Assembly: GCF_025380365.1 (NCBI RefSeq)
Contig: NZ_JAOCQF010000001.1
Coordinates: 744,001-808,000, forward strand
Direction of reading: 5' to 3'
Length of the DNA: 64,000 bases
DNA from: Albidovulum sediminis
GTDB taxonomy: Bacteria; Pseudomonadota; Alphaproteobacteria; Rhodobacterales; Rhodobacteraceae
Shown: positions 8,587-17,700 of the stretch, in pieces
Numbering within the stretch: the stretch's first letter is position 1
How the letters are laid out: each line of letters starts with the position of its first letter
Notes under the pieces: model-generated
Database searches by the model: none
Told to the model about the DNA's origin: nothing
Seen by the model: the letters and a program-made list of their open reading frames with translations, nothing else
Translations under genes and position numbers: made by a program

Positions 8587-8966
8587 TGCCCGAACTGCGG
8601 ATCACCATCGGCGGGCGCGAATTCGACGTCTCCTGCCAGGAGGGGGAGGAGCATTTCCTGCGCGCCGCGGCCCGGCTTCTGGACACCGAGGCCGGCGCGC
8701 TGATTTCCCAGATCGGGCGGATGCCCGAGGCGCGGATGCTCTTGATGGCGGGTCTGATGATCGCCGACAAGGCGGCCGGGCTCGAGGATCAGCTGCGCGC
8801 CGCCGAGGAACGCGCGACGCTGGCCGAACGGGTCGCGGCGAACGCGCGGGCCAACCCCGAGCGGGTCGAGGTGCCGGTGATCCCGGCGCAGGTGACCGAG
8901 ACACTGGCCGAGATCGCAGCCCGCGCCGAGGCGCTGGCCGCGCGGATCGAGGAGCGGGCCGGGTGA
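8586..8966 (+). CDS. zapA: Cell division protein ZapA
   Basis: A 126-aa ZapA homologue; ZapA binds FtsZ and bundles filaments at the Z-ring. The N-terminal globular part shows the family pattern of ITIGGREFDVSCQEGEEHFL followed by AARLLDTEAGAL, then IADKAAGLEDQLRAAEERA beginning the C-terminal coiled coil. Start and stop overlap both neighbours: one base with the coiled-coil gene before it, and GTGA with the lysozyme-inhibitor gene after it. Confidence 0.88.
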   Translation: MPELRITIGGREFDVSCQEGEEHFLRAAARLLDTEAGALISQIGRMPEARMLLMAGLMIADKAAGLEDQLRAAEERATLAERVAANARANPERVEVPVIPAQVTETLAEIAARAEALAARIEERAG

Positions 8967-9238
8967 GGGGCGCGGCCGCGGCCGCTTGTCTGCTCGCGGC
9001 CCTGCCGGCGCGGGCCGAGGTCGAGGTCCTGACCCACCGCTACCTGTGCGAACGCGGGGCCGAGGTGCCGGTGGCCTATGTCAACGCCGCCGACGGCGCG
9101 GCCGCGGTGCTGACGGTCGAGGGCCGGCAGATCGCGCTTCTGCAGGGCCCGTCCGGGTCCGGCGCGCGCTACGAATGGCCGGGCGGCGGATCGGGCTATG
9201 TCTGGTGGTCCAAAGGCGACGGCGCCATGCTTTTGTGA
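8963..9238 (+). CDS. MliC-type C-type lysozyme inhibitor, cut short by an in-frame TGA
   Basis: GTG start overlapping the zapA stop. A short signal peptide (AAAAACLLAALPARA, cut before EVEV) leads into an MliC domain: a YLC motif near the start, then SGSGARYEWPGG and WWSKGDGAMLL, the pattern of periplasmic lysozyme inhibitors. The frame stops at TGA (9236-9238), but the same frame continues as HDGASGKDQTIYADCRSQE to a TAG at 9296-9298, which supplies the missing last strand and the second cysteine of the family disulfide. The TGA is most simply a TGG codon changed to a stop. The gene is therefore a recent nonsense allele, a readthrough case, or a sequencing error. The 91-aa product may not fold. 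Confidence 0.8.
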   Translation: MRGAAAAACLLAALPARAEVEVLTHRYLCERGAEVPVAYVNAADGAAAVLTVEGRQIALLQGPSGSGARYEWPGGGSGYVWWSKGDGAMLL

Positions 9239-9319
9239 CATGACGGTGCGAGCGGGAAAGATCAGACGATCTATGCGGATTGCAGGTCGCAGGAGTAGGC
9301 GGAAAGGGCAGGGTCAAGT

Positions 9320-9423
9320 CGGGGTGCTGGGCGGTCCGGTTTGCGGACGAAACGGTCCTTCGACATCGCGCTTCACCGATAGAGGTTCATTCGAAGCATC
9401 AAGTACGACTGGCCAGCACTCCG
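9320..9423 (+). ncRNA. Possible structured RNA downstream of zapA/mliC
   Basis: In an otherwise empty spacer, CGGGGTGCTGG (9320-9330) and CCAGCACTCCG (9413-9423) can pair over 11 bp with one G-U. Inside, GTCCG/CGGAC (9334-9348) and CTTCGA/TCGAAG (9358-9396) can also pair, giving a three-way junction. In many proteobacteria 6S RNA lies just after zapA, but I do not recognise 6S consensus here. Chance pairing is possible. Confidence 0.22.
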
Positions 9424-9446
9424 TCGGTGTCAGATAAGGACTCTCG

Positions 9447-9473
9447 ATGGCCCACCCGTGGAGAACAAGATGA
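9447..9473 (+). other. 8-codon leader frame overlapping the GNAT gene start
   Basis: ATG follows AAGGA by 6 nt, an ideal ribosome site, and encodes MAHPWRTR before a TGA that overlaps the next ATG as ATGA. This would couple translation of the acetyltransferase to the leader. It may simply be fortuitous. Confidence 0.3.
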
Positions 9474-10255
9474 CAGCCGATGCGGGCACCTTTGGCTCAC
9501 CCGAGCAAGTGAGGCTCCAGTACAAATCCATTGATATGCGGGAGCAGATTGAGTCGACCCCAGGCCTTTGTCACACGGGTCGGTTAGTAGGGAGCGATGA
9601 TCCGAGCGCGCTTGGATGGGACTTCTTTGAAGAGCATCTGAAGGAAGATGGCTTTGTCGGATTTCGCTGCCTGTTGCCGGAGCGGGCCCATGCTGTCCGG
9701 GTCTGGGGCGCAAAGTTGGGCGGCATCCACGAATGGGCGGTCATGCTCGGCACGTCCGAAGATTTACGCGCCTCCGCGACCGCCATCGGGCAACGCCCTC
9801 TCTCCAGCGGGTTCCGAGATGTGGGCCCGGAGGAAATGGCTGCGGACGCGAGCCTTTCCCAGATGCAGGCGTTACTGGTTGATGCCGGCATTGCTCCTCT
9901 GGCCCGGGCAAGTCTTCGTGGCGACATTTACCCAAGCGCATGCGTGGGGGTTTCGGGTCCGGACGGCAGCCTTGTTGCCGTCGCAAATGTGGCAATGCCC
10001 TTCAATCGCTTTAGCGAATGGCAAGACGCAGCGTGGATCGGATTGGTGGCGGTCGCACCAGGTTGCCGTGGTCTTGGCCTCGGCGCCCGCGTCAGCGCGG
10101 CGGCTGCCTTGGCCGGATTGGAAAAGCTTGGAGCCCGGCGCGCCATGGCCTTTGTTGCGGACGACAACGCCCCTTCTCGCGCAATGCTCTTGCGCATCGG
10201 CCTTCAGGTTTCCACGCTTCGTTCAATAATAGTGGGACACCGCCCGACCCGCTGA
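9470..10255 (+). CDS. GNAT-family acetyltransferase in a low-GC patch
   Basis: A 261-aa protein whose C-terminal half is a GNAT acyltransferase fold: WIGLVAVAPGCRGLGLGARV (motif A with the acetyl-CoA pyrophosphate loop G-x-G-x-G) near residues 187-206 and AFVADDNAPSRAMLLRIGL as motif B. The N-terminal half resembles a degenerate second GNAT domain and is not recognisable. The start follows GGAG-N6; an in-frame GTG four codons earlier is less likely. The codons are visibly less GC-rich than all neighbours, and the gene interrupts a run of conserved genes, which suggests horizontal acquisition. The substrate is unknown. Confidence 0.75.
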   Translation: MTADAGTFGSPEQVRLQYKSIDMREQIESTPGLCHTGRLVGSDDPSALGWDFFEEHLKEDGFVGFRCLLPERAHAVRVWGAKLGGIHEWAVMLGTSEDLRASATAIGQRPLSSGFRDVGPEEMAADASLSQMQALLVDAGIAPLARASLRGDIYPSACVGVSGPDGSLVAVANVAMPFNRFSEWQDAAWIGLVAVAPGCRGLGLGARVSAAAALAGLEKLGARRAMAFVADDNAPSRAMLLRIGLQVSTLRSIIVGHRPTR

Positions 10256-10324
10256 AAAGCCGCCGGCGAGCGCCCTTTTCAAGCAAGCGTCCGCTTCGGG
10301 CTCTCAGCGAACATCGTCCCCGCA

Positions 10325-10353
10325 AGAGAAAAGGGGGCCGCGAAGGGCCCCCC
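10325..10353 (-). terminator. Rho-independent terminator of the bolA-grxD unit
   Basis: On the minus strand GGGGGCC-type arms (10333-10339 with 10346-10352) form a 7-bp stem followed by TTTTCTCTT, 25 bp after the grxD stop. On the plus strand the hairpin could also end the GNAT transcript, but no U run follows there. Confidence 0.75.
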
Positions 10354-10377
10354 TGATCGTGCCGCTGTCCCTTCGCC

Positions 10378-10746
10378 TCAGGCGTTCGCTTCGCGGATCT
10401 TGTCCGCGGCTTCCTTGGAATAGCCGATGCCCTTGGCCTCGAAGAGTTGGTCCAGCTCGCCCGAAAGCGTCATCTCGGTGACGATGTCGCAGCCGCCCAC
10501 GAACTCGCCCTTGACGTAAAGCTGCGGGATCGTCGGCCAGTCGGAGAAATCCTTGATCCCCTGCCGGATCTCGGCGTCGGCAAGGACGTTCACATCGACG
10601 AAATCGACGCCCATGTAGTTCAGCACGCCCGCCACGCGCGAGGAGAACCCGCACTGCGGCATCGACTTCGTGCCCTTCATGAAGAGGACGACATCGTTGG
10701 CCGTCACGGTTTCGCGGATCTGGTCCTGCGCGGTGGTGGTGGTCAT
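10378..10746 (-). CDS. grxD: Monothiol glutaredoxin (Grx4 type)
   Basis: A 122-aa monothiol glutaredoxin with the CGFS active site (KGTKSMPQCGFS) and the WPTIPQLYVKGEFVGGCDI glutathione-binding block. CGFS glutaredoxins carry or transfer [2Fe-2S] clusters and work with BolA proteins. The bolA-type gene lies 6 bp upstream on the same strand, the classical pairing, so the two products probably form the Fe-S cluster-bridged heterodimer. The ATG is the only sensible start and is near the end of the bolA frame. Confidence 0.96.
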   Translation of the reverse strand: MTTTTAQDQIRETVTANDVVLFMKGTKSMPQCGFSSRVAGVLNYMGVDFVDVNVLADAEIRQGIKDFSDWPTIPQLYVKGEFVGGCDIVTEMTLSGELDQLFEAKGIGYSKEAADKIREANA

Positions 10747-10752
10747 GTTCTG

Positions 10753-10995
10753 TTACTCCGGTGCCTTGGTCGTCAGGGCGAGGGCGTGCAACTCGCCCTG
10801 CGCGCCGTCCATCTTGCCCTTCAGCGCGGCATAGACCGCGCGCTGCTGCTGGACGCGGTTCATGCCGCGGAAGGATTCGTCGATCACCTCAGCCGCATAG
10901 TGGTTCCCGTCGCCGGCCAGATCCGTGATCGTGATCTTCGCCTTGGGGAACGTGGCCCGGATGAGGTTCTCGATATCCTGCGCTTCCATCGCCAT
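10753..10995 (-). CDS. BolA-family protein
   Basis: An 80-aa BolA/IbaG-type protein with the conserved AAEVIDESFRGMNRVQQQRAVYAAL segment split by charged residues and the histidine-containing GELHALAL C-terminus that supplies the cluster ligand. It binds the adjacent CGFS glutaredoxin and helps distribute Fe-S clusters or sense iron. Either of two nearby ATG codons (10995 or 10989) could start the frame. It precedes grxD in a two-gene unit. Confidence 0.93.
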   Translation of the reverse strand: MAMEAQDIENLIRATFPKAKITITDLAGDGNHYAAEVIDESFRGMNRVQQQRAVYAALKGKMDGAQGELHALALTTKAPE

Positions 10996-11091
10996 GGGGC
11001 GTCCTTCCCTTGTACCCTCGCCCCCTATGTAATCCCGCGCCGAGGGGGCCGCAAGGCTCCCTTGATGGGGTCAGGGGCGGGCGGTCCGCGT

Positions 11092-13257
11092 TCAGGCGAC
11101 GGCCGCGGCGAAAGCGCTGCGATAGATCGCGGACAGTTCCGCCAGCGGCGCCGCCGAGGCCCCGAAGCGGACGGAAGCGCCGCCGAAGCGTCCGACCGTC
11201 GCGGCCGGGACGCCCGCCGCGCGCGCGGCCTCCAGAAGGCCCTCCGCCGCGCCCGACGCCACCGCGACGAGGTAGCGGGCCTGATCCTCGCCGAAGAGCC
11301 GGCCGATGTCGTCGGTGTCCAGCGTCACGCCCAGGCCCGCGGCCTCGGCCATCTCGAAGGCGGCCAGCGCGAGGCCCCCGTCCGAAAGGTCGGTCGCGGC
11401 GCGGACAAGCTTGCGGCTGGCGCGCAGGAAATCGCCGTTCCGCCGTTCCGCCGCCAGATCGACCGGGGGCGCGTCGCCTTCCTCACGCCCGAAGGCCTCG
11501 TAAAGCAGCGCGGACTGGCCCAGATGCCCGGCCGTCTCGCCGATCACGATGGCCAGGTCGCCCTCTGCGGGCAAACCGGCGATCAGGTCGTCAAGCGTCG
11601 CCAGCAGCCCGACCGCGCCGATGGTCGGCGTCGGCAGGATGCCCTTGCCGTCGGTCTCATTGTAAAGCGACACGTTGCCCGACACGATCGGGAAATCGAG
11701 CGCGCGGCAGGCCTCGCCGATGCCCTTGATGGCGCCGACGAACTGGCCCATGATCTCGGGCTTTTCCGGGTTGCCGAAGTTCAGGTTGTCGGTCGCGGCC
11801 AGCGGCACGGCGCCCACGGCGGTCAGGTTGCGCCAGGCTTCCGCCACCGCCTGCTTGCCGCCTTCATAGGGGTTGGCCCGCACGTAGCGCGGCGTCACGT
11901 CCGAGGTGAAGGCCAGAGCCTTGGGCGTTCCGTGCACGCGCACGACGCCGGCGCCAAGGCCCGGCGTGCGGATGGTGTCGGCCATCACCTGGGTGTCGTA
12001 CTGTTCCCAGACCCAGCCCTTGTGCGCGTGGTTGGGAGAGGAGATCAGCGCCTTCAGCCCGGCGACGGGGTCGATGTCAAGCAGCGCGGTGAAGGGTGCG
12101 GGCGCGGGCGTTTCCACCCAGGGGCGGTCGTATTCCGGCGCGCTCGACGAGAGTTTGGAGAGCGGCAGGTCGGCCTTCACCTCGTTGCCGTGCAGGATCA
12201 GGAAACGGTCCTCGGCGATGGTCTCGCCGACGATGGCAAAGTCGAGGTCCCATTTCTCGAAGATCGCGCGGGCCACCGCCTCCTTCTCGGGCTTCAGCAC
12301 CATGAGCATCCGTTCCTGGGACTCGGACAGCATCATCTCGTAGGCGGTCATGTTCGCCTCGCGCTGCGGCACGGCGTCAAGTTGCAGCCGGATGCCGAGC
12401 CCGCCCTTGTCGCCCATCTCGACCGCCGAACAGGTCAGGCCCGCCGCGCCCATGTCCTGGATCGAGATCACCGAGTCCGAGGCCATCAGCTCAAGGCAGG
12501 CCTCCAGCAGGCGCTTTTCGGTGAAGGGGTCGCCGACCTGTACGGTCGGGCGCTTTTCCTCGATCGTGTCGTCGAACTCGGCCGAGGCCATCGTCGCGCC
12601 GCCGACGCCGTCGCGCCCGGTCTTGGCGCCGAGGTAGACGACCGGCATGCCGACGCCCGAGGCCGCCGAATAGAAGATCTTGTCGGCATCGGCGAGGCCT
12701 GCGGCAAAGGCGTTGACCAGGCAGTTGCCGTTGTAGGCGGCGTGAAAGCGCACCTCACCGCCGACGTTGGGAACGCCGAAGCAGTTGCCGTAGCTGCCGA
12801 CGCCCTCGACCACGCCCTTGACCAGATGCGCGGTCTTGGGATGCGAGGGCAGGCCGAACGACAGCGCGTCCATCGCCGCGATGGGACGCGCGCCCATGGT
12901 GAAGACGTCGCGCAGGATGCCGCCGACGCCGGTCGCGGCGCCCTGGTGCGGCTCGATGTAGGAGGGGTGGTTGTGGCTTTCCATCTTGAAGATGACGGCC
13001 TGCCCGTCGCCGATGTCGACGACGCCCGCGTTCTCGCCCGGCCCGCAGATGACCTGCGGCCCGGTGGTGTGCAGCGTGCGCAGCCACTTCTTCGACGACT
13101 TGTAGGAACAATGCTCGTTCCACATCGCCGAGAAGATGCCGAGTTCCGTGAACGTGGGCGCGCGCCCGATGATGTCGAGGATGCGCTGGTATTCGTCCGG
13201 CTTCAGCCCATGCGCGGCGATCAGGTCTTCGGTGATCTGCGGTTCCTGCATGTCCAT
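11092..13257 (-). CDS. purL: Phosphoribosylformylglycinamidine synthase subunit II
   Basis: A 721-aa small-type PurL, which forms FGAM from FGAR, ATP and ammonia and requires PurQ and PurS partners encoded elsewhere. Family marks include [18 protein letters not shown] near residue 36, [14 protein letters not shown] around residue 75, SHNHPS at about 95 and [11 protein letters not shown] near 260. The likely start is the first of two close ATG codons after GGGGG. The gene is transcribed away from a 485-bp spacer that holds a small-RNA-like unit ending in a strong terminator, so purL needs its own promoter in 13258-13566. I could not identify a riboswitch there. Confidence 0.97.
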   Translation of the reverse strand: MDMQEPQITEDLIAAHGLKPDEYQRILDIIGRAPTFTELGIFSAMWNEHCSYKSSKKWLRTLHTTGPQVICGPGENAGVVDIGDGQAVIFKMESHNHPSYIEPHQGAATGVGGILRDVFTMGARPIAAMDALSFGLPSHPKTAHLVKGVVEGVGSYGNCFGVPNVGGEVRFHAAYNGNCLVNAFAAGLADADKIFYSAASGVGMPVVYLGAKTGRDGVGGATMASAEFDDTIEEKRPTVQVGDPFTEKRLLEACLELMASDSVISIQDMGAAGLTCSAVEMGDKGGLGIRLQLDAVPQREANMTAYEMMLSESQERMLMVLKPEKEAVARAIFEKWDLDFAIVGETIAEDRFLILHGNEVKADLPLSKLSSSAPEYDRPWVETPAPAPFTALLDIDPVAGLKALISSPNHAHKGWVWEQYDTQVMADTIRTPGLGAGVVRVHGTPKALAFTSDVTPRYVRANPYEGGKQAVAEAWRNLTAVGAVPLAATDNLNFGNPEKPEIMGQFVGAIKGIGEACRALDFPIVSGNVSLYNETDGKGILPTPTIGAVGLLATLDDLIAGLPAEGDLAIVIGETAGHLGQSALLYEAFGREEGDAPPVDLAAERRNGDFLRASRKLVRAATDLSDGGLALAAFEMAEAAGLGVTLDTDDIGRLFGEDQARYLVAVASGAAEGLLEAARAAGVPAATVGRFGGASVRFGASAAPLAELSAIYRSAFAAAVA

Positions 13258-13566
13258 CCCCCGGGGCGCGCGCTGACGATTGCGCGCCTTTTAGGGGGAA
13301 GGACCGCGGCTGAAAAGGCCCCATGACCAGGCGAGGGGGTTTTCGCGCCCGCCGCGCCCGCACGGATTCGCTTGCGCAGGGAAGGACCGCGCCGCGGCGC
13401 AGCAAGAGTGCCGTGGAACCGGGCAGTCGCCGCGGATTTGTTGTGCAGGCGCAGAAAAATCCGGCGAGCGCCGGACAACGCCCTGAACGAAATCGAATTT
13501 TTCGCCTTTTCGCCGGTCCGACCCATGGACAGCCGGGCCGACCCGTGCTGAGGCTGGGGAAAGGGC

Positions 13567-13594
13567 AAAAAAAAGGCCGAGACGAAGCTCGGCC
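13567..13594 (-). terminator. Intrinsic terminator (7-bp stem, U8)
   Basis: GGCCGAG/CTCGGCC stem with loop CTTCGT and an uninterrupted run of eight T on the minus strand. It ends either the candidate small RNA or readthrough from the LysR gene. Confidence 0.88.
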
Positions 13595-13650
13595 AAAGTC
13601 CAACAGGGAGGTAGAAAGTTGCGGGAGAAACCTCAACCGCCGCTTCCTGA
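13567..13650 (-). ncRNA. Candidate small RNA with anti-Shine-Dalgarno loop and strong terminator
   Basis: A transcript of about 84 nt is bounded by a promoter-like CTTGAA-N17-CTAAAT (13684-13656) and a perfect intrinsic terminator: GGCCGAG, 6-nt loop, CTCGGCC, then eight T residues (minus strand, 13594-13567). Between them CAAC..GTTG can close a loop showing CTACCTCCCT, complementary to Shine-Dalgarno sequences. CcsR-type small RNAs of Rhodobacter carry CCUCCUCCC loops and RpoH-type promoters, and this architecture resembles them, though only one CCTCCC is present. No coding frame fits. The rest of the 485-bp gap shows nothing I can name. Confidence 0.5.
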
Positions 13651-13655
13651 GGCCG

Positions 13656-13684
13656 ATTTAGGTTCAGCCGCCCACCCGTTCAAG
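13656..13684 (-). promoter_or_regulatory. RpoH-like promoter of the candidate small RNA
   Basis: Minus strand CTTGAA, 17-bp spacer, CTAAAT preceded by C (CCTAAAT). The CTTG at -35 and C-rich -10 resemble heat-shock sigma promoters of alphaproteobacteria. Expected start of RNA is near 13649. Confidence 0.4.
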
Positions 13685-13742
13685 CAAAAACCGGTCCCGC
13701 AGGAAACAATGCCGCTATGCGTTGCCGTCATGCCTCAGTTTC

Positions 13743-14648
13743 TCAAGCCGCCTGTTCCGAGGATTGGCGCTTGCGATAGGCGATGATTTCGTCGGTCACG
13801 AAGTCGCGGAACGCGGCCACGCGCTTGGAATGTCGCAACTCCTCCGGATAGGCGAGGAAGACCGGGACCTCGCCCGATTCCACGTCCGGGAAGACCCGGA
13901 CCAGGGTCGGGAAATCCTCGGTCAGGTAATCGGGAAGCACGCCGATGCCGAGATGGCTGCGCACCGCCTGCAGGACGCCGTAGTAGTTGTTCACCGTCAG
14001 GGTCGACCGGATGTCATAGGTCAGCAGATGCTGCACCAGCACACCGCCCGCCTGCACCTGCGCGGCATTGGCGTGCTGGCAGATCAGCCGGTGGTTCGAC
14101 AGATCGTCCAGCGTCTCCGGCATGCCGCGTTCGGCCAGATACTCCGGCGAGGCGTAAAGGCGCATGCGGATGTTCATCAGCCGCCGCCGGATCAGGTCGG
14201 CCTGGCTCGGCTCCTTCATGCGGATGGCGACGTCGGCCTCGCGCATGGCGAGGTCGAGCACGCGCTCCTCGAGCATGAGGTCGATCTTGAGGTCGGGATA
14301 CTTCTCGTAAAGCGCGGGCAGGCGCGGGGCGAGCCAGAGCGTGCCGAAGCCCGTGGTCGTCGTCACCCGGATCTCGCCGTAAACCTCGTCCTCGCTGTCG
14401 CGGATGCGCGCGGCCGTCGCATCGAGGCGCTTGTTCATCGACCGCGTCGCCTCGAACAGCAGTTCCCCCTGTTCGGTGAGAATCAGTCCCCGCGCGTGAC
14501 GGTGGAAAAGCGTGGTGTTCAGGCTTTCCTCAAGCGCGCGAATCTGCCGGCTGATCGCCGACTGCGACAGGTGCAGCGTGTCCCCCGCATGGGTGAGGGA
14601 GCCGGCATCGGCCACCGCGTGAAAGATTCTGAGCTTGTCCCAGTCCAT
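13743..14648 (-). CDS. LysR-family regulator divergent from indolepyruvate ferredoxin oxidoreductase
   Basis: A 301-aa LysR regulator. The N-terminal winged helix (DWDKLRIFHAVADAGSLTHA, then LSQSAISRQIRALE) is followed by a periplasmic-binding-like effector domain. The start was set at the ATG giving MDWDKLRIF; the frame could extend 29 codons upstream but that part overlaps the operator region. The intergenic region to the divergent oxidoreductase contains one 17-bp motif in each orientation, so this protein probably controls both itself and that gene. The likely inducer is an aromatic 2-oxo acid such as indolepyruvate, by association only. Confidence 0.9.
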   Translation of the reverse strand: MDWDKLRIFHAVADAGSLTHAGDTLHLSQSAISRQIRALEESLNTTLFHRHARGLILTEQGELLFEATRSMNKRLDATAARIRDSEDEVYGEIRVTTTTGFGTLWLAPRLPALYEKYPDLKIDLMLEERVLDLAMREADVAIRMKEPSQADLIRRRLMNIRMRLYASPEYLAERGMPETLDDLSNHRLICQHANAAQVQAGGVLVQHLLTYDIRSTLTVNNYYGVLQAVRSHLGIGVLPDYLTEDFPTLVRVFPDVESGEVPVFLAYPEELRHSKRVAAFRDFVTDEIIAYRKRQSSEQAA

Positions 14649-14692
14649 GATCGCCGCTTTCTGTCGTTTTCCTGCCTCGTCGCGAAGTCGCA

Positions 14693-14773
14693 CTACATAG
14701 GTCGCAAATAGGTGACAAAAAAGTGCGGACTGCACAAAAGATTTTGTAGGTCAGTATTTGTGACCTATAATGG
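14693..14773. promoter_or_regulatory. Divergent promoter/operator with inverted ATTTGYGACCTAT copies
   Basis: ATTTGTGACCTATAATG on plus (14756-14772) and ATTTGCGACCTATGTAG on minus (14709-14693) are near-identical and point outward. On plus, TAGGTC-N9-GACCTA (14747-14767) is a perfect inverted repeat overlapping a TTGTAG-N16-TATAAT promoter (-10 at 14766-14771). A further TAGGTG half-site lies at 14709-14714. This is a convincing LysR-type control region for the divergent pair. Confidence 0.65.
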
Positions 14774-14796
14774 CGCTCAAGGGGAGGAAGACCATC

Positions 14797-17700
14797 ATGC
14801 GCCACGACATCAGCCTAACGGACCGTTTCGACCTTACCAAGTCGCCCGTGCTTCTGAACGGCACGCAGGCGCTTGTCCGCCTGATGCTGATGCAGAAGGA
14901 ACGCGACCGCCGGGCGGGGCTGAATACCGCCGGCTATGTCTCGGGCTATCGCGGCTCTCCGCTCGGCGGGGTCGACCAGCAGATGGCGCGCGAGGGCAAG
15001 CTGCTCAAGGCCAACGACATCCTCTTCCAGCCGGGGCTGAACGAGGATCTGGCGGCGACCGCGATCTGGGGCACGCAGCAGGCCGAACTGAGGGGCGAGG
15101 GCACGCACGACGGGGTCTTCGCGCTCTGGTACGGCAAGGGGCCGGGGGTGGACCGGTCGGGCGACGTGATGCGCCACGCCAACATGGCCGGCACCTCGCG
15201 CCACGGCGGCGTGCTGATGGCGATGGGCGACGACCACACCGGCGAAAGCTCCACCGTCTGCCACCAGTCAGACTGGGCGCTGGTCGACGCCTACATGCCC
15301 ATCGTCTCCCCCGCCGGGGTGCAGGAGATCCTCGACTACGGGCTTTACGGCTTTGCGCTGTCGCGCTTTTCCGGCCTCTGGGTCGGGCTCAAGACGATGA
15401 AGGACACGGTCGAGGTGACCTCGGTCGTCGATGGCAGCCTTGACCGGATGGCCTTCGTCACCCCCGACTTCCCGATGCCGGAAGGCGGGCTGAACATCCG
15501 CCTCAAGGACCACTGGATCCCGCAGGAAGCGCGGATGATCGACCACAAGAGGTTTGCCGCCGAAGCCTTCGCGCGGGCCAACAAGATCGACCGCCGCGTC
15601 TGGGGGCGTCCGGGCGCGCGGATCGGCTTCGTCGCGGCGGGCAAGAACTGGCTCGACCTGACGCATGCGATGGCGCTTCTGGGCATCGACGCGGCCGAGG
15701 CGGAACGGCTGGGCATCACCACCTACAAGATCGGCCAGACCTTCCCGCTCGACATGACCTCGTTCCACGACTGGGCCGAGGGGCTCGACCTCATCGTCGT
15801 GGTCGAGGAAAAGCGCAAGCTGATCGAGGTGCAGATCAAGGAGGCGATCTTCGACGACCGCCGCGGGCGGCGCGTCTATGGCTGGTACAAGGGCGGCGCC
15901 GGCGGCATGCACGAGGAGGAACTGTTCCCGACCCGCATGGCGCTCGACCCGGTGATGGTGGCGGCGCGGATCGGCGAGATCCTGATCGAGGAGGGGCGCG
16001 GCACAGACCACGTCAAGGCCGCGCTTCAACTTGTTGAACAATCACAGAAAGCCGCAAATGCCGAGGATCTGGCGGCGCGACTTCCCTACTTCTGCTCGGG
16101 ATGCCCGCACAACACCTCGACCCGGCTGCCCGAGGGGAGCCGCGCCTATGCCGGGATCGGCTGTCACATCATGGCGCTGTGGATGGACCGGGGGACGAGC
16201 GGCTACACCCACATGGGCGGCGAGGGCGCGAACTGGATCGGCGAAGCGCCGTTCTCCACCCGCGACCACGTCTTCCAGAACCTCGGCGACGGCACCTACA
16301 ACCACTCGGGCGTGCTGGCGATCCGCGCCGCGCTCGCCGCCGGGACCAACATCACCTACAAGATCCTGTTCAACGACGCCGTCGCCATGACCGGCGGGCA
16401 GACGAACGAAGGCGGCCTGACCGCCGACCGCATCGCCCGCGAGGTGCAGGCGATGGGCGTGGGCCACATCGCCGTGGTAATGGACGAGAAGGAGGAGGTT
16501 GACCGCAACCGCTTTCCCGCGGGGGTCGAGTTCCACCTGCGCGAAGAGTTGATGCAGGTGCAGGAGAGGTTCAGGCAGATCAAGGGTGTGTCGGTCATTC
16601 TTTACGTCCAGACCTGCGCCGCCGAAAAGCGCCGGCGCCGCAAGCGGGGGCAGTTCCCCGACCCCGACCGGCGTGTGTTCATCAACACCGATGTCTGCGA
16701 GGGCTGCGGCGATTGCGGGGTGCAGTCGAACTGCGTTTCGATCGTGCCGGTGGAGACGGAACTGGGCCGCAAGCGGGTGATCGACCAGTCGTCCTGCAAC
16801 AAGGACTTTTCCTGCCTCAAGGGGTTCTGCCCGTCCTTCGTGACGCTCCAGGGCGCGAAGGTGAAGAAGGCCGCGACCGCCACGCTCGACCTGCCGCATC
16901 TGCCCGACCCGGTGCTGCCGGCGATCGCGGGCACGCACAATGTCGTCATCACCGGCGTGGGCGGCACCGGGGTGGTGACGGTCGGCGCGGTGCTGGCGAT
17001 GGCAGCACACCTCGACGGCAAGGCCGCGGGGATGATGGAGATGGCGGGTCTGGCCCAGAAGGGCGGCGCCGTGCACATCCACCTGCGGCTCGCCGAACGC
17101 CCGCAGGACATCAACGCGATCCGCGTCGCGGTGGGCGAGGCCGACTGCGTGATCGGCGGCGATCTGGTGGTCACGGCGGGGGCGAAGACGCTGGGCCTGA
17201 TGCGGCAGGGGCGGACAGGCGCGGTGGTGAACGGGCACGAGATCATCACCGGAGAGTTCACCCGCAACCGGGAATTCCGCTTGCCATCCGGGCAGATGCG
17301 TCTGGCCCTTGAAGCGCGGCTGAAGGACCGGGTGGCCTTCTTCGACGCCACCGAACTGGCCGCGAAACTGCTGGGCGACGCGATTTATTCCAACATGCTG
17401 GTGCTGGGCGCGGCCTGGCAGAGCGGGCTGGTGCCGGTGTCGGCCGAGGCGATGCGCGCGGCGATCGAGATGAACGGCGCCGCGGTCAAGGGCAATCTCG
17501 CGGCCTTCGAGATCGGCCGCTGGGCGGCGGCGCATCCGGAAGCGGCGGCGAAGGTCACCGAAGCGGACGATCCGAAGTCTTTGTCCTTGCAGGAAAAGAT
17601 CGACTTCCGCGCGGCGCGGCTTGAGGCCTATCAGGACCGCGCCTATGCCGACCGCTTCCGCCGTCTGGTCGCGCAGGCACCCGAGGCGTTGAGGGAGGCG

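Noticed and set aside
10447-13326. 959-codon open frame antisense to purL
   Set aside because: It mirrors purL, grxD and bolA on the other strand. Long antisense frames are expected at this GC content, and the peptide is Arg/His/Gly/Asp-rich without family motifs.
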